64,000 nt of DNA from Adiantum capillus-veneris. Lineage: Eukaryota; Streptophyta; Polypodiopsida; Polypodiales; Pteridaceae. The position numbers and the translations under genes were made by a program. The stretch is from contig CM043950.1 in assembly GCA_014529385.2 (NCBI GenBank), positions 150,602,945-150,666,944 of the forward strand. The letters run 5' to 3'. The notes beneath the pieces are model-generated. The model was not told the origin of the DNA. It made no database searches and saw only the letters and a list, made by a program, of their open reading frames with translations. Of the stretch, positions 43,641-54,883 are shown piece after piece; position 1 is the first letter of the stretch, and the number at the start of each line of letters is the position of its first letter.

Positions 43641-45812
43641 AAATTTGAATGCCTACACTGGCTTTGTGCTGTTTTTCTTTATAATAAATTGATTTTAAAG
43701 CTGACGTGTTTTTAGAGATCAAGCTTGAGGGGCATGTATGATGTGGGTGGGTCTGTCGATTCTAGCTTATGACCACAACATTTTAGCCGATGTATGACTT
43801 TCGATATAAGTAATGTGGGTCAATTGCCTCACTCTTAAGGTTATTCAGAGAGAAAATCCAACATGTTAAAATTTTTCTCCAAGATCATATGGACAGACTG
43901 CGAATTGCTGGTCGTAATGCTTAATAAGCACAAGGTCGTTATTAATGGATGATATGCAAATTTGTGAGTAAGGTGATCAGATTTGTACCGCTTTTTAAGC
44001 ATACAGTAGATGTGAAGACTAGAGAAGAGTTAAGCTTGTTTGCCATCTTTTCTAACCTTTTACAAGGTGCAGGATGGCGTGCCATATCACCTACAAGTTA
44101 CAATTATGTGCCAACGCGTATGCATCTAATAGTTTGTGTTAGTCATTTGAGGAATGGCTTGACATTGCAAATAAGACTCACTACATGCATGCAAGTTAGC
44201 CAAATTTTTGAACCACTAACCTCATGCAGCATAATGTATTTACGTGCACCATGGACAGCATGTCGGACCATGCCAGAATGTCAGTACTAATCAAGTTAAA
44301 AGATTAAAGTAGGAAGGATTCTACTTGGGAAACAATAGTGTTGTCAAGAAGTTCTTCACTTTTGTTACTATAAGAAACACTTTTCACAAGGGGGAAGTAA
44401 CGTGAGGACAAGGGTCTTGTAAGCGAGAAATTTAAGAGGAGAGATGGCCAAAAGGGGCCATATAATGGATTGGTCTTATATAAGTTGGGTGATGGTTTTC
44501 TAGCCTCTCTTGTAAGCGAGAAATTTAAGAGGAGAGATGGCCAGAAGGGGCCATATAATGGATTGGTCTCTATATAAGTTGGGTGATGGTTTTCTAGCCT
44601 CTCTTTGACTAGTGTTTTGCTCAGAACGAGCCACATGCAGGTATCATGTCTATGGATCTTATACATAATTTTGCTGGATGGCAGTTAGAAGCCATGTGTC
44701 TAGAGGTGCTTTGAAGTATTGGTGCATCCATGTTTCTACCTTATGATAGCCCTTTTTTTTTGTGATATCACAGACGAGAAAAAAACTATGGCTATGCGAG
44801 ATCCTTTGAGGACATGTGACATAATATGATTTCACTAAGATTGGTATGGAGTGCCATAAACAAACCCTCATATGAGTTTATGAACTTCCTTTAGGCTTGA
44901 ATGAAATATATGCATATAGAACTAGAGAAGTTCAAACACAAATGAAGCTCTAAAGGTCTTGTAAAGGTTGTGTAAAGCAAAACTAGCCTCACAATGGGAG
45001 GGGAAGTCATGACAGTGGGAAAAGGGACTCAATTGAAAATAAAGACAGAACACACATTAAAAATGGCCACCATACCATCCCTCTAGCTCTTGAAGCATAT
45101 GCCTTTGTAACGGTCGTTCCAAGAATCTGTGGTTATACAAGGGATGCAAGTGAAAAGATCAGAGCCCAACACATGTTGAACAATGCATATGTCCTTCAAA
45201 GACGATAACTCTCTCTCTCTCTCTCTCGTCATTTGCAAGCATTGTCTATCTCAGGCCCCCCCACCCCGCCCCCCCACAAATACTTTCAAAAAAAGGAAAA
45301 AGACCCTCCTTTTATATCTATGGATATCATTAGTGGAGACAAAGTAGGTGTCCCCTTGGCCCATCATCAAGGAGGATAAAACAGGTGCCCCCTTACCTCT
45401 TTTTTAGGTACAAGGTGATACCACCACCCTTATTTTACCCTAACCTTTCTTCAATAAAAATGCCCATCAAAGATCCATACATTTCCTAATATCAGTATGC
45501 TATTTATATAGAAGAATGTAGAAAGGTTTAGAAAATGAATAAGTTTGTGGAACGTGTTAGAAGTATCTTAGGAGTCTTTTGCAATATTTCTTAGCACTAA
45601 ATGTGCCATTGACTTCTTAAACACTTTATTGATGAGGAGGACATGATATTCGAAATTTAAAATAATCCTCTCATCAAGGGTGCACTCATATGTGGCACCT
45701 CCACTCTTCTTTCATAGGCAAATGGCTCCTAAAAGCAAGACTCAAATGATGTGAAGAAAAAGTCATGTTGCTTGTGTATGATGGTCAGACATAAGAAGCA
45801 AAACCGTAGTTC
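43641..45812. other. No recognisable gene
   Basis: Contains the 93-bp tandem duplication at 44418-44603 and short (CT)n and C-rich runs near 45212-45275. Open frames are short and without domains. Confidence 0.5.
44418..44603. repeat. 93-bp tandem duplication
   Basis: tgtaagcgagaaatttaaga occurs at 44418 and 44511. Both copies run through gatggcca(a/g)aaggggcc and a tata-like tctatataag to tagcctctct. The minus-strand frame across them is a shadow of the repeat. Confidence 0.93.
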
Positions 45813-46497
45813 AATGGCTCCTAAAAGGATCGATATAGCAACCAATAAGAAAATAGGGAAATTTACTAAAATACCCCAAAACTTGTGAAAATTTCCACGA
45901 TGCCCTTGAAATTTCTAAAGTACTCAAAATACCCTCGTACCAATATTGCATGCATTGCTCCAATTTTTGTATAGTTTATGTGTTTTGACAATGGATATCT
46001 ATATTTTAGTGTTTTGAACAAGTGTTTTCATCAATGAGATAACAAATAGAGATATTTGCATCTACAAATAACAAACTGATTCATCTCAAGCCCCTACATT
46101 GCTAAAAAAGTCGTACTTATATTATCTCCCATTGAAGGAGAACCAATTTGCCTAAAAATTTTTCGAGATGTTTGCAACATTGCCAAGAAATATTTTGGAA
46201 ATTTTGGAAAATATGAAGGGCACTTAGGAAATTTCAATTAAATTTGAGGAATTTTTGAAATTTGAGGGGTCTATTCTAGAAATTTCAAGGGTACTTTGGT
46301 AATTTTTCAAAAACAAGAACATGCATACGAATCTAGCTAAACATAAAACAAATCAACAATAAACCTATCATCAGGTCTTTACTTATCAAGGCTTCCACAC
46401 GCTAAGCATAACAACTTTCAATTCTAGTCTTCAGGATAAAGCTTTAATAAAGGTTTCAACTCCCTCCACACCCAAAGTTATCCCTTTCAACTACCAA
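45813..46497. repeat. Segmental duplication unit 1 with MITE-like inverted element
   Basis: It pairs with 46999-47727. The inner part (about 45856-46309) starts gggaaatttactaaaatacc and ends ggtactttggtaatttttca, which are roughly inverted complements. The stretch is rich in aaatttc/gaaattt words, as in a MITE with long terminal inverted repeats. Confidence 0.8.
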
Positions 46498-46998
46498 CCG
46501 ACAACACTAGTATGTGCCATTACCTCATGCAGATGTGATATCCATGTTTGATAAGACTTACACAAAAGATAAGCAGAACATAATAGGTGTTCAAACATAA
46601 TCTTTATGATTTACCCTAAAATACATGTACTTCAAAAGCCTTATAATCTAGGCCATCTAGTTATGTGCATGATGAAAGCGAGGGCCATTAACTATGCAAT
46701 ACCTAATGCATCATGCAATTAGGGGGACAATTCACTACCACTCTAGTCAAGAGCATTCAGAAAAAAGCACTAGTAGTACAAGATTTTATTAGAAGCAAGG
46801 GGAAAAAGTTCTATTTTTAAGTAGGACTGGAAGATGTTATGCCATCATATTCTTATTTAAGTTGACGTCAATGTTAATGCCCATCTTTCTCACAGGTGCT
46901 TATGGTACCAAAGTGCTTGAAATCGTGAGAGATGTAAGAAAATCCCATGTATTACTTGTGTATGATTGCAAGTGATAGGAAGAGGGAAATCATAGGTA

Positions 46999-47727
46999 AA
47001 TGGCTCCTAAAAGGATCGATATAGCAACCAATAAAACAATAGGAAATATTACTAAAATACCCCCAAAATTTGTGGAAATTCCCATGATGCCCTTGAAATT
47101 TCTAAAATACACAAAATACCCTTGTACCAACATTGCATGGAGTGCTCCAATTTTTGTATAGTTTATTCGTTTTGACAATGGAGATCTATCTTTTTAGTGT
47201 CTTTGGACAAGTGTTTTCATCAATGAGTTGACACATAGAGATATTTGCATCTACAAATTACAAAGTAGTTCATCTCAAGAGCCTACATTGCAAAAAAAAA
47301 ATCGTACTTATATTATCTCCCATTGAAGGAGAACCAATGTGTGTTTGAAGAATTGCAAAAATAAAATCTTTTGGAGACGTCTGCAACATTGCCAAGAACT
47401 ATTTTGGGATTTTTGGAAAATATGAAGGGAACTTTGGGAATTCCTATTAAAATTTGAGGAGTATTTTGGGAAATTTTGAAATTTGAGGGGTATTTTGAGA
47501 AGTTCTAGAAAGCAAGGGTATTTTGGTAATTTTCCCAAAACAATAGCATGCAAATGAATCTAGCTAAACATTATAATAAGGCTAGCATTAAGTCTTTACT
47601 TATCAAAGCTTTCAAGCACCATTGACACATGCCAAGCAAAGCAGCTTTCAATTCTAGCCTGCATGATAGACCTTTAATTAAAGTTTGTGCTCCCTTCACA
47701 CCCAAAGTTGTCCCTTTCAACTACCAG
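46999..47727. repeat. Segmental duplication unit 2 with MITE-like inverted element
   Basis: It starts aatggctcctaaaaggatcg like unit 1 (offset 1,186 bp) and ends at tccctttcaactacca. The MITE-like part is about 47040-47535. Sequence outside the element is also duplicated, so this is a local segmental duplication, not two independent insertions. Confidence 0.8.
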
Positions 47728-50725
47728 CTATTTGGTATTTGCCTTTTTCACTTTCACCCCTCTTTTTCAACCGCAAAAAATTGCGTTGAAACATTTGATT
47801 TCCCTCTTTCCTTTCCTCTTCAATCTTCTCCTATTTTTTGCATATTCCTTTGTCGTGATTTTTGAACCACAAAGTCTCTCAATCAAACAACCTTTTAGGC
47901 GATATAGAGTAGAGATGAACAAGATCTCTGTCTCAATGAGGTAAACACTCCTATCTCAAAATTACATCGATTTCTATATCTATTGTAGTACTTGTACCTT
48001 AATATATATATGGTAGTGTATAACGGATTTTTGAGATGTGTTAAAAGGGAAAAGATTTATGGTTCCTTCTGAGTTGGGTCATTATCAAGAATGTGTGCAT
48101 GTGACTTGGATAGCTAATTAGCGAGGAATCAAAGGTAGAACTTGGACCATAAGTGCAACTTTCTCCTTCCGCTTGCCCTAGTCATATGTTTTTTGTATGG
48201 TCCTAAGAGAATTCTTCTTTTTTGTGACCATTTGATATAGACAGATTTTCTTGCCCTCACAAAATCTTCATTGAAGAAAGAGGTACATCCCCCTTAAGCA
48301 AGGCTCTGAAAATGATTTTTTGGAACGAGCTTTGGATCCTTTTCACTCCTTTTACACGAGGAGGTGAAAACCAAGGAAAATGCAATGTAAATTTTAGCCC
48401 CTTTAACTAATTTTTTTTGACAAGTTTCCTTTGTTGTCTCCTTGGAGATAACCTCAACAACTTTGAGTTATAGTAGCCACCTTCAACAAGTGGACTACCT
48501 TCTATTGTGCTTGGCATGTCCACTACATCGTCCTTGACAACTCTTCCTCTCGATGTCCCTCACTAGATTCTTGCCACTGCTTCTTACCTATCATCTTCAT
48601 CATTGATTGCTACCTTGCTTCTGTCTACCCTCAGCTCCATGGTTGCAAATGGTACTAACATTTCTTGAGCTCCACGTTTGCAAATGGTATTTACTCAAAT
48701 GTAAATTTAAGAAACTCAAAAGAGAAATTGCTAATGCTTTGAAGCTGACCAACAAGACAAGAAGTCGACCACCTTCGTTGGCCATAAAGGAAGAAGGATC
48801 AAGGCACACCTTGTCAAAGTCCATCTAAAGAATCTTCTTTATGACATTCTTTGCCCTAGTCTGATTGGGGATAAAAGGAAACAATTGTAAAGGGGCTATT
48901 AGATCTCCCCAATCTCAAAAAGATGAAAATTCTTTCAAAACAGATAAAGTGCATAAGTGAAGGGTAAGTTTAAGATGAAAAGACAGATGAAGGTGGTCAA
49001 AAGACCTTTTGTGTCCATATAAAGAGATGTTTCTCTTCTCCCTTGTTTTTTTTTTTTTTAATTGCGGTTTCTTCTCTTTAAAGTGTCCTTGCACTCTCTC
49101 TCTCTCTCTCTCTCTCTCTCCTCAATGTTGTATCCATCCTTCCTAGTTAATACTGTTACAAATCTACGTGCTTGCCCATTGCTATGTGCCATAGACTAAC
49201 ACATCGTTCTGTTGTTGTTGAGGGAATCTTTCAATCAAGAATACTTCTAATTTTTTTTGAAGCCATTAAAAGGCATACTTTTTAATTTTTTGAATACATT
49301 AAGAATAATTAGTATGAGTGCTGCCAACATAAAGTTGAACACCTCTTGCAGGACAGTTGGTTACAAGACAACCACACAACAATTAAAAGAAGAAATAGAC
49401 TTTTCCAATAGCACTCCACTTACCTTGCAATAAAATAACTTTTTCATATCTTAAGTATGCTTTAAAGAGCTACGTTGGCTATTGAAACACTCAGAAGAAC
49501 GTCTATACAACTCATATTCATACCTTGAATTAAGGTACAATGTGTTCCTGATCACTTCATATGCGACATCCTCGACCCTAGTGTCCCAAACCAGCATTCT
49601 TCCCGGTCACAAATCTCATCGGATCTTGATTTTGAAGGTCTAAATTTGGGCATCCTAGTAATACATCCCAATAATTACCTTGGATTTTGGCATAAACCTG
49701 TTGTCTGATTAGCCTGACCTAAAAATTCAAGGCCGAGAAAATGGGGCGAGCAATGCCCCAAACATCTTTGCCTTCTCCATGCATCATGGAATTGATATGT
49801 TTGTGTGTGGTAGTATTCTGAGCCACTATCATTCCAATCAATTATGTACATGAGGACCCTTAACTTTGCTCTCTTAAAGTCCTCACTAGAGAGAGCCTCT
49901 CAAACCCTCAGCCTTGCTGGTCACCAAAGCCTCACATCTCTTTACTTGGTTTAAAGGACAAGATAAATTGGCAATCTTAAGCGGATTCCTAAGAGGACCT
50001 ACTATTTGCCATTCTTCTTAATCATATCATCAAAGATTTAGACCCTTCTAGTAGTCACCTAAAAGCCTCATAATACTTGGTTTTCTTACCCTTGGTCCTG
50101 TACTCTTTTCTAGACCATGGGTAAACCCATGCACCTTAAGAAAGTCATTCAATCTCTGTACGGTACAAACTGAAACAATGTAAGATTGGATCAACAGTTG
50201 TTTCTTACCCTTGGTCCTGTACTCTTTTCTAGACCATGGGTAAACCCACCATAAGAAAGTCATTCAATCCATCGAGTTGAAGGATAATCTCTGTACAATA
50301 CAAACTGAAGCAATGTAAGATTGGATCAACAGTTGTTTATTTACTGAATCGCTTGTATCAAATGTGCATTAATGCAAATAAGTTTTCGTTATAACATGCC
50401 GTACATACAAAAATGAAAAATCATGCATGCCCTCATGATCACAATCCTTTCTAGCAAATAGTAAAACAAACCAAATTACTACTGTATAGATGGGAAGAGG
50501 ACAAAGGAGAGCATGAGATGATATAATAAATCACATTTTCTCATATACTTGAGCATAGTTCAAGGTGTCACCTTTGCCGGTTTAGGGTTTAGGGTATCCA
50601 ACATCAGCCATTCTATACAGGGAACTTCTAAAAGGGATGTTTGAGGCACTAAAAAGAGGAGCTTCTCTCTTTTTTGTCAAAAATGATTTAGCATTATACT
50701 GAGTAATCAGCTTACAAAACTCTTC
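47728..50725. other. No recognisable gene
   Basis: AT-rich DNA with a short (TC)n at 49095-49120 and the tandem repeat at 50084-50340. No domain was seen. It is downstream of the SDR gene on the minus strand. Confidence 0.5.
50084..50340. repeat. Imperfect tandem duplication, period about 119 bp
   Basis: tcttacccttggtcctgtac begins at 50084 and 50203. Both copies continue with tagaccatgggtaaaccca and end with aagattggatcaacagttgt. The second copy has a 20-bp insertion (catcgagttgaaggataatc). Confidence 0.9.
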
Positions 50726-50795
50726 CTAAACATTCAAGGATGATCCATTGTCAGCTGCTGTTAAATTCAAAATAGCGTCTGCCGCAATAGGCGCC
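50726..50795 (-). CDS. SDR oxidoreductase, last exon
   Basis: The minus-strand exon follows a tgtgcag splice acceptor at 50796-50802 and encodes (W)APIAADAILNLTAADNGSS then LNV and a stop (50726-50728). This matches the C-terminus of plant NADPH-dependent pterin aldehyde reductase-like SDRs, as remembered from Arabidopsis (ILNLTAADNGASLTV). The phase joins exactly with the exon at 50874-51046 across a 78-bp intron with gtaact donor. Confidence 0.85.
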
Positions 50796-50873
50796 CTGCA
50801 CATATTCAAGCTCTCATATAACAGGCTTTAAAACCAAAAAACCTTACTATCAAATCATGAAATATTAAGTTAC

Positions 50874-51046
50874 CATGTATCTGGACTTTGGTAAAGTGCA
50901 GCCTGCGGGCCAAAGCATGAGACCAGCATATCTGTATTAATAACTCCAGGATTTAAGGCAACCACTGCTACCCCTTGAGGGACCTCTTTTGCAACCGCTT
51001 GTGTGAGCCCTTCAATCGCCCATTTCGATGCGCAATAAGGGGCAAC
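50874..51046 (-). CDS. SDR oxidoreductase (pterin aldehyde reductase-like), penultimate exon
   Basis: A 173-bp minus-strand exon encoding VAPYCASKWAIEGLTQAVAK then EVPQGVAVVALNPGVINTDM and LVSCFGPQAALYQSPDT. Y-C-A-S-K is the SDR catalytic YxxxK motif, and NPGVINT is the conserved strand beta-6 segment. The family reduces pterin aldehydes and related carbonyls with NADPH in the cytosol. The donor (gtaact) is good. The acceptor (gaacag, 51047-51052) lies only about 10 nt from a (GA)n tract on this strand, and LINE sequence follows. Upstream exons are not found to the window end, so the gene either has an intron over 12 kb or is a severed fragment. Confidence 0.85.
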
Positions 51047-51054
51047 CTGTTCAT

Positions 51055-51056
<2 letters not shown>

Positions 51057-51108
<52 letters not shown>
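51057..51108. repeat. (TC)n microsatellite at the second LINE 5' side
   Basis: Fifty-two bases of TC dinucleotides lie between the SDR exon and the second LINE. Confidence 0.97.
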
Positions 51109-51109
<1 letters not shown>

Positions 51110-51600
51110 ACTAACAAGTCTTGAGTTCAACTCTCGTCGGATAGATCTTTGAAGTCTCTTGGGATAGTTTCCCACGACGTTAAAAATTCTCCTCTTCTTC
51201 TTCTTCCTTCTTCTTCTTCTCTCTCTCTCCTCATGGGCGGAGCACCTTTTCAAAACACAAGAGAAGGTTGATAAAGTTGAAAAGTAGATTGAGGATGCAA
51301 AGAAAGGAAAAGATAAGATGCGTGAAGCCACACAGGTGCTTGGAGAGTTAGCAAGAAGGGAAGTGATGAGAAAGGAAGGCCCAAGGAAAGAGCACTCATT
51401 ATACGTTTCACTAAGCTGGAAGCTAGGAAGGAATTCTTGAAGAAGAGACCAACACTCAAGCAAACTGGGATATTTTTGGGTGATGACCTCACTCTAACAC
51501 AAGTAGCACACATGCAAGAGTTGATGCTAGAGATCAAGGCAGCGATGGAGAAAGGGAAATTGCTTTCTACAGGGGAGGGAGAGAAGTGGTGTTGGAAAAA
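51109..51600 (+). pseudogene. Second LINE: leader and ORF1 C-terminal domain
   Basis: After the (TC)n tract and a CT-rich leader, the sequence reads EDAKKGKDKMREATQVLGEL (coiled-coil tail). After a frameshift it reads ERALIIRFTKLEARKEFLKK, TGIFLGDDLTLTQVAHMQEL and IKAAMEKGK. This follows the L1/Tx1 ORF1p C-terminal domain closely (RPIIVRFxxxxDREKVLK, GIFIxEDLTxE, REKGK). The N-terminal part is lost or unreadable. A short stretch at 51110-51135 (aagtcttgagttcaactctcg) resembles a degraded tRNA B box and may be an older SINE scrap. Confidence 0.7.
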
Positions 51601-51639
51601 CGCACCGCATGACGGTGCGAGACCTATGGGACCAGTCTT

Positions 51640-52505
51640 AAAATGGCAGCAGAGAATTGTAATGGATCAATGAAGTTGGATGTAGGCGCATTTGAGGATA
51701 GCTTTAAGGGAAGAGACATTATTTTTAACTCAGAGTGACAGGATACCATTGGGAGACTACTTGTAGGCAGGATGTGAGATCAATGCATAGAGGACGGGGT
51801 CAGGAGGAGTGGCAATCCTATTCGGGGAGGAGCTTCAACCCCTCATTCGTATTGTTCGGAGAGATGAGCAAGCCAGATTATGTGGGTCAGAGTGAGAGCG
51901 GAGACAGGGAGGCCACTCTACATTGCAATAAGCTATTTTGCCCCAGCACATCTAATTACGCATCGCCCAAGGGGACAATCACCCTACATGATATTGGATG
52001 AGGACATATGGGAGTTCTCTAGGGATAGAGATGTCAATTCTTTTGGGAGACTTTAATGCCAGGACGGGCCAGTCTCAGACAACTTTCTACGATACCTTAG
52101 AGGAAATGTTGAGAGAATTGGATGTCAATGATATGGGATTGGCAAGGTGTTCGCAGGATGAAGAGCACACTGTATATGGGGGATATCTGACAAATTTTGG
52201 GACTTCACATGGACTGGCCATCTTGAATGGCCTCCAGAGATTTCCAGTGTTGAGTGGGTTCATTTGTTTCCCACATAGACATGGGGCTAGCACAGTGGAT
52301 TATGTTTTGGCTCAGTTTCATACCCTCTATTCAGGACTTCACAATCGGGCCCAAGCCTATTGGGGTAGCAATAAACCATGCCCTCCTCACGTTTATTGTC
52401 TCGTTCCAATTCAGCATAGCTCGGTTGGCACAGACATCTACACATACCTGATACACTTTTACAGTCGGGCCCAGGTCTATTGGGCTAGCAATAGACAGTG
52501 CTCTT
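51640..52505 (+). pseudogene. Second LINE: endonuclease domain
   Basis: Pieces in several frames include YGSSLGIEMSILLGDFNART (GDFNA motif), GTSHGLAILNGLQRFPVLSG and GASTVDYVL (the conserved xSxIDYVL block), followed by a beta-strand with IGVAINHAL in place of SDHxP. A 123-bp segment (52341-52463) is tandemly repeated. Copy 2 is split by an LTR at 52506. Inactive. Confidence 0.82.
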
Positions 52506-53154
52506 TGTCACAAAGTGATGACGTGGCTACCGACAGCAGAAACCCTAATTTCTGCCAGAAAATCTAACTTCTGCCAGAAACCCTAATTTTGCAGAAACCC
52601 TAATTTCTGGAAACCCTAACCCTAACTGGTGCTGAAACCCTAAAGTGGCTGGAAACCCTAAAAGCAAGCGCCAAATGTCACGTGGCAGCAATGTACAGAT
52701 TTCCAAAAATCACAGAGATTGCTTTTCTCCCTAGCGACGCAATTTTGAAGGCTTTTTGGGCTATGCTTTGGAGATAGAGAGAGAGCAAGGGAATACCTGC
52801 TTTATTTTTACTCTCTTGAGAGAGAGAGAGAGAAGTTTTGCTTTTGAACTCGAAGCTTTTGGGGCTCTGCTTTTGGGCATCCCTAGTAATCTTTAAATAC
52901 GCGGTGAGGGGCTCACTCTGCAGAGCATCTGGATGCAGAGTCTGAGAGTGAAACCCTAACCGCTCTTTGTACTTTGACATTGATTTAATACATAAAGAAA
53001 TACCGAAAGGGGCGCCAGTCTTTGGGGCCAATATCTTTAAGCACGGAACTCCGCCGGGCCATTGCAAATCTATTGTGATTTGTGAATTGTTTTGAAGTGG
53101 TTATTTGGTGCTATGGTGATCGATTCTTGACTTGGAGTGTCCAAGTCTGTTACA
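52506..53154 (+). mobile_element. Solo LTR of TGTCACAA family (copy H) with telo-box cluster
   Basis: The 649-bp insertion starts tgtcacaaagtgatgacg and ends gtccaagtctgttaca, splitting LINE endonuclease sequence. Flanks ctctt and ccctc look like an eroded 5-bp duplication of the LINE word ccctc. It holds six or more accctaa words at 52540-52660 and the conserved aaagaaataccgaaaggggc block near 52993 also present in copy G. Confidence 0.75.
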
Positions 53155-54023
53155 CCCTCCTCATGTTTACTGTCTCATTCCAGTTCAGCACAACTCGGTT
53201 GGCACAGACATCTATACATACCCGATACACTTTTACTTCGGAGACTGATTCTGTCTACATACATGGTATCTATAGACGCTTATGCACAAAGACCTCTCGG
53301 GGAGCTCACTTATATATTGACAGAGACATTACAAGGTGCAACAGCAGAGGCATACCCACACTGAGCCTGGGCGGCGACGACGTTCTAGAAGCACACCCTA
53401 GAATAGCTCTTATGATGAGGAGTGTAGATAGACTACAACCCGACTTCAGAGGGAGGTGCTTCTAGGAGTCATTACTCACAGACAGTCACGGATTGCTTTT
53501 CAGCGTTTGGTACGACAGAAGAAGAGGGCATTTCTAGCTCGACTAGAGCAGGATTTATATCAGTTGTTTTTTAGCCAGAATTCAGGCGAAGCATGGCGAC
53601 TCTTCCATGAGCACTCTCCCCCACCAGTCATCACTTAAACGGAGGTATGGGTTCAATATGCATCATCCCTCTACACAGTCACAGCGCCACCACCTCTTCC
53701 AGATCCACCAGAGCCATGCCCACACACATGTGCTTTCTTTACCGCCGAGATGGTAAAGAAAGCCAATGACAGGATGAAGACCAAGAGAGCATATGATCAC
53801 GATGGCCTGGTAGCAGAGCATTTTATACATGCCAAAGATCTGCTTGTAGAGTTTCTAGCAATGATGTTCAACCGGGCCATGTGCGAGGGCCTACCTAATA
53901 TTTGGAGTTTGTCCACTATCATACCTATTTTCAAGTCAAGGGACCCTACGGAGCCTAGGAACTACCGCACTATCATGATTAGACACACATTGGCAAGGTT
54001 GTACGCATCCATCCTTGAGAAAC
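53155..54023 (+). pseudogene. Second LINE: end of endonuclease to RT N-terminus
   Basis: Reads RIALMMRSVDRLQPDFRGR, QSRIAFQRLVRQKKRAFLAR, LEQDLYQLFFSQNSGEAWRL and FHEHSPPPVIT. Then it reads AEHFIHAKDLLVEFLAMMFN, STIIPIFKSRDPTEPRNYRT and LARLYASILEK, the N-terminal RT blocks (IPIFKxGDxxxxxNYRxI). The third LINE at 62900 matches this segment closely. Stopped by LTR G. Confidence 0.87.
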
Positions 54024-54680
54024 TGTCACAAGACAGACACCATGTGCCAATAGAAAAGAACAGACTGAACAGACCTTTAACGCTTCAATAACAATTGAAC
54101 TGAGAGAGAGAGACGACATGCGACACGGAGTGGCGGAATTCCACCCCAGAGAGTATTGGCCCCAAACCTTGGCACCTCTTTCGGTATTTCTTTATATTGC
54201 ATCAACACAGCACAAGCCGGTACTCCAGACTCTGCACCTTCTCCAGGAAGCATGCCAGAGAATGAGCCCTAACCTCATATTTAAAGGCCATTGGCTTGAA
54301 AAGCAGTTACAGTAAAAAGCTTCAAACTCAAAAGCAACTGGTCAAAAAAGCGCCAAAATCTGCTAGTGTGCTTTGCGGAAATATGTACAACTGCCATGTC
54401 GGCACTATCAGCGCGTTTTGCGGAAATCTGCCATGTCAACACTGTCAGCGTGAAACGCAGAAATCCGTATAGTTCTACCACGTCAACAATCAGCGGAAAA
54501 TCCTGCTTTATTCATATGCCTTTATGTCACCTTGGGCCCCATTGGACAAGGTCCCATAAGTTGGTAGGACGGACTTCTTCTTCTTCTGTTACTTGTTCTT
54601 CTTAGGGTTTAGGCCCTTCGGCCGGGATCTACAAGTTGGCTCCATTCTCCAGGGCTTTGACACATCAGCAGTTTGTGACA
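54024..54680 (-). mobile_element. Solo LTR of TGTCACAA family (copy G)
   Basis: 657 bp with inverted ends tgtcacaa (54024) and ttgtgaca (54680), in minus orientation relative to copies H and J. Flanks gaaac and tcaac suggest an eroded 5-bp duplication. It contains the complement of the aaagaaataccgaaag block (near 54170) and aaccctaagaagaac (near 54605), as in copy J. Confidence 0.78.
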
Positions 54681-54883
54681 TCAACACTTGAGTAGATGGG
54701 CAGAGAGAGAGGGTGTACGAGCAACAGGACAGGCAGGTTTAAGGAGAGGTTTCTCTACTCTTGATCATATTCTGACACTCAGAGCCATTATTGAGGAGGG
54801 GAGATCATGTGGGAGATGGCTCTATTGTTGCTTTGAGGATTTCCGCAAAGCCTTCGATACAGTACCCAGAGCTAGATTGATGA
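54681..54883 (+). pseudogene. Second LINE: RT motif A segment
   Basis: RRGFSTLDHILTLRAIIEEG followed by WLYCCFEDFRKAFDTVPRAR, where the usual FVDFxKAFDxVP motif A reads FEDFRKAFDTVP (Val to Glu). It is ended by the LTR element at 54884 and resumed at 59135. Confidence 0.9.

Noticed and set aside
44304-44666. 120-codon repetitive minus-strand frame
   Set aside because: It is a by-product of the 93-bp tandem duplication; both units give the same peptide by duplication, and no start context or domain supports it.
52540-52660. Interstitial telomere remnant
   Set aside because: The accctaa words are separated by unrelated spacers and lie inside an LTR with defined ends; there is no tandem heptamer array.
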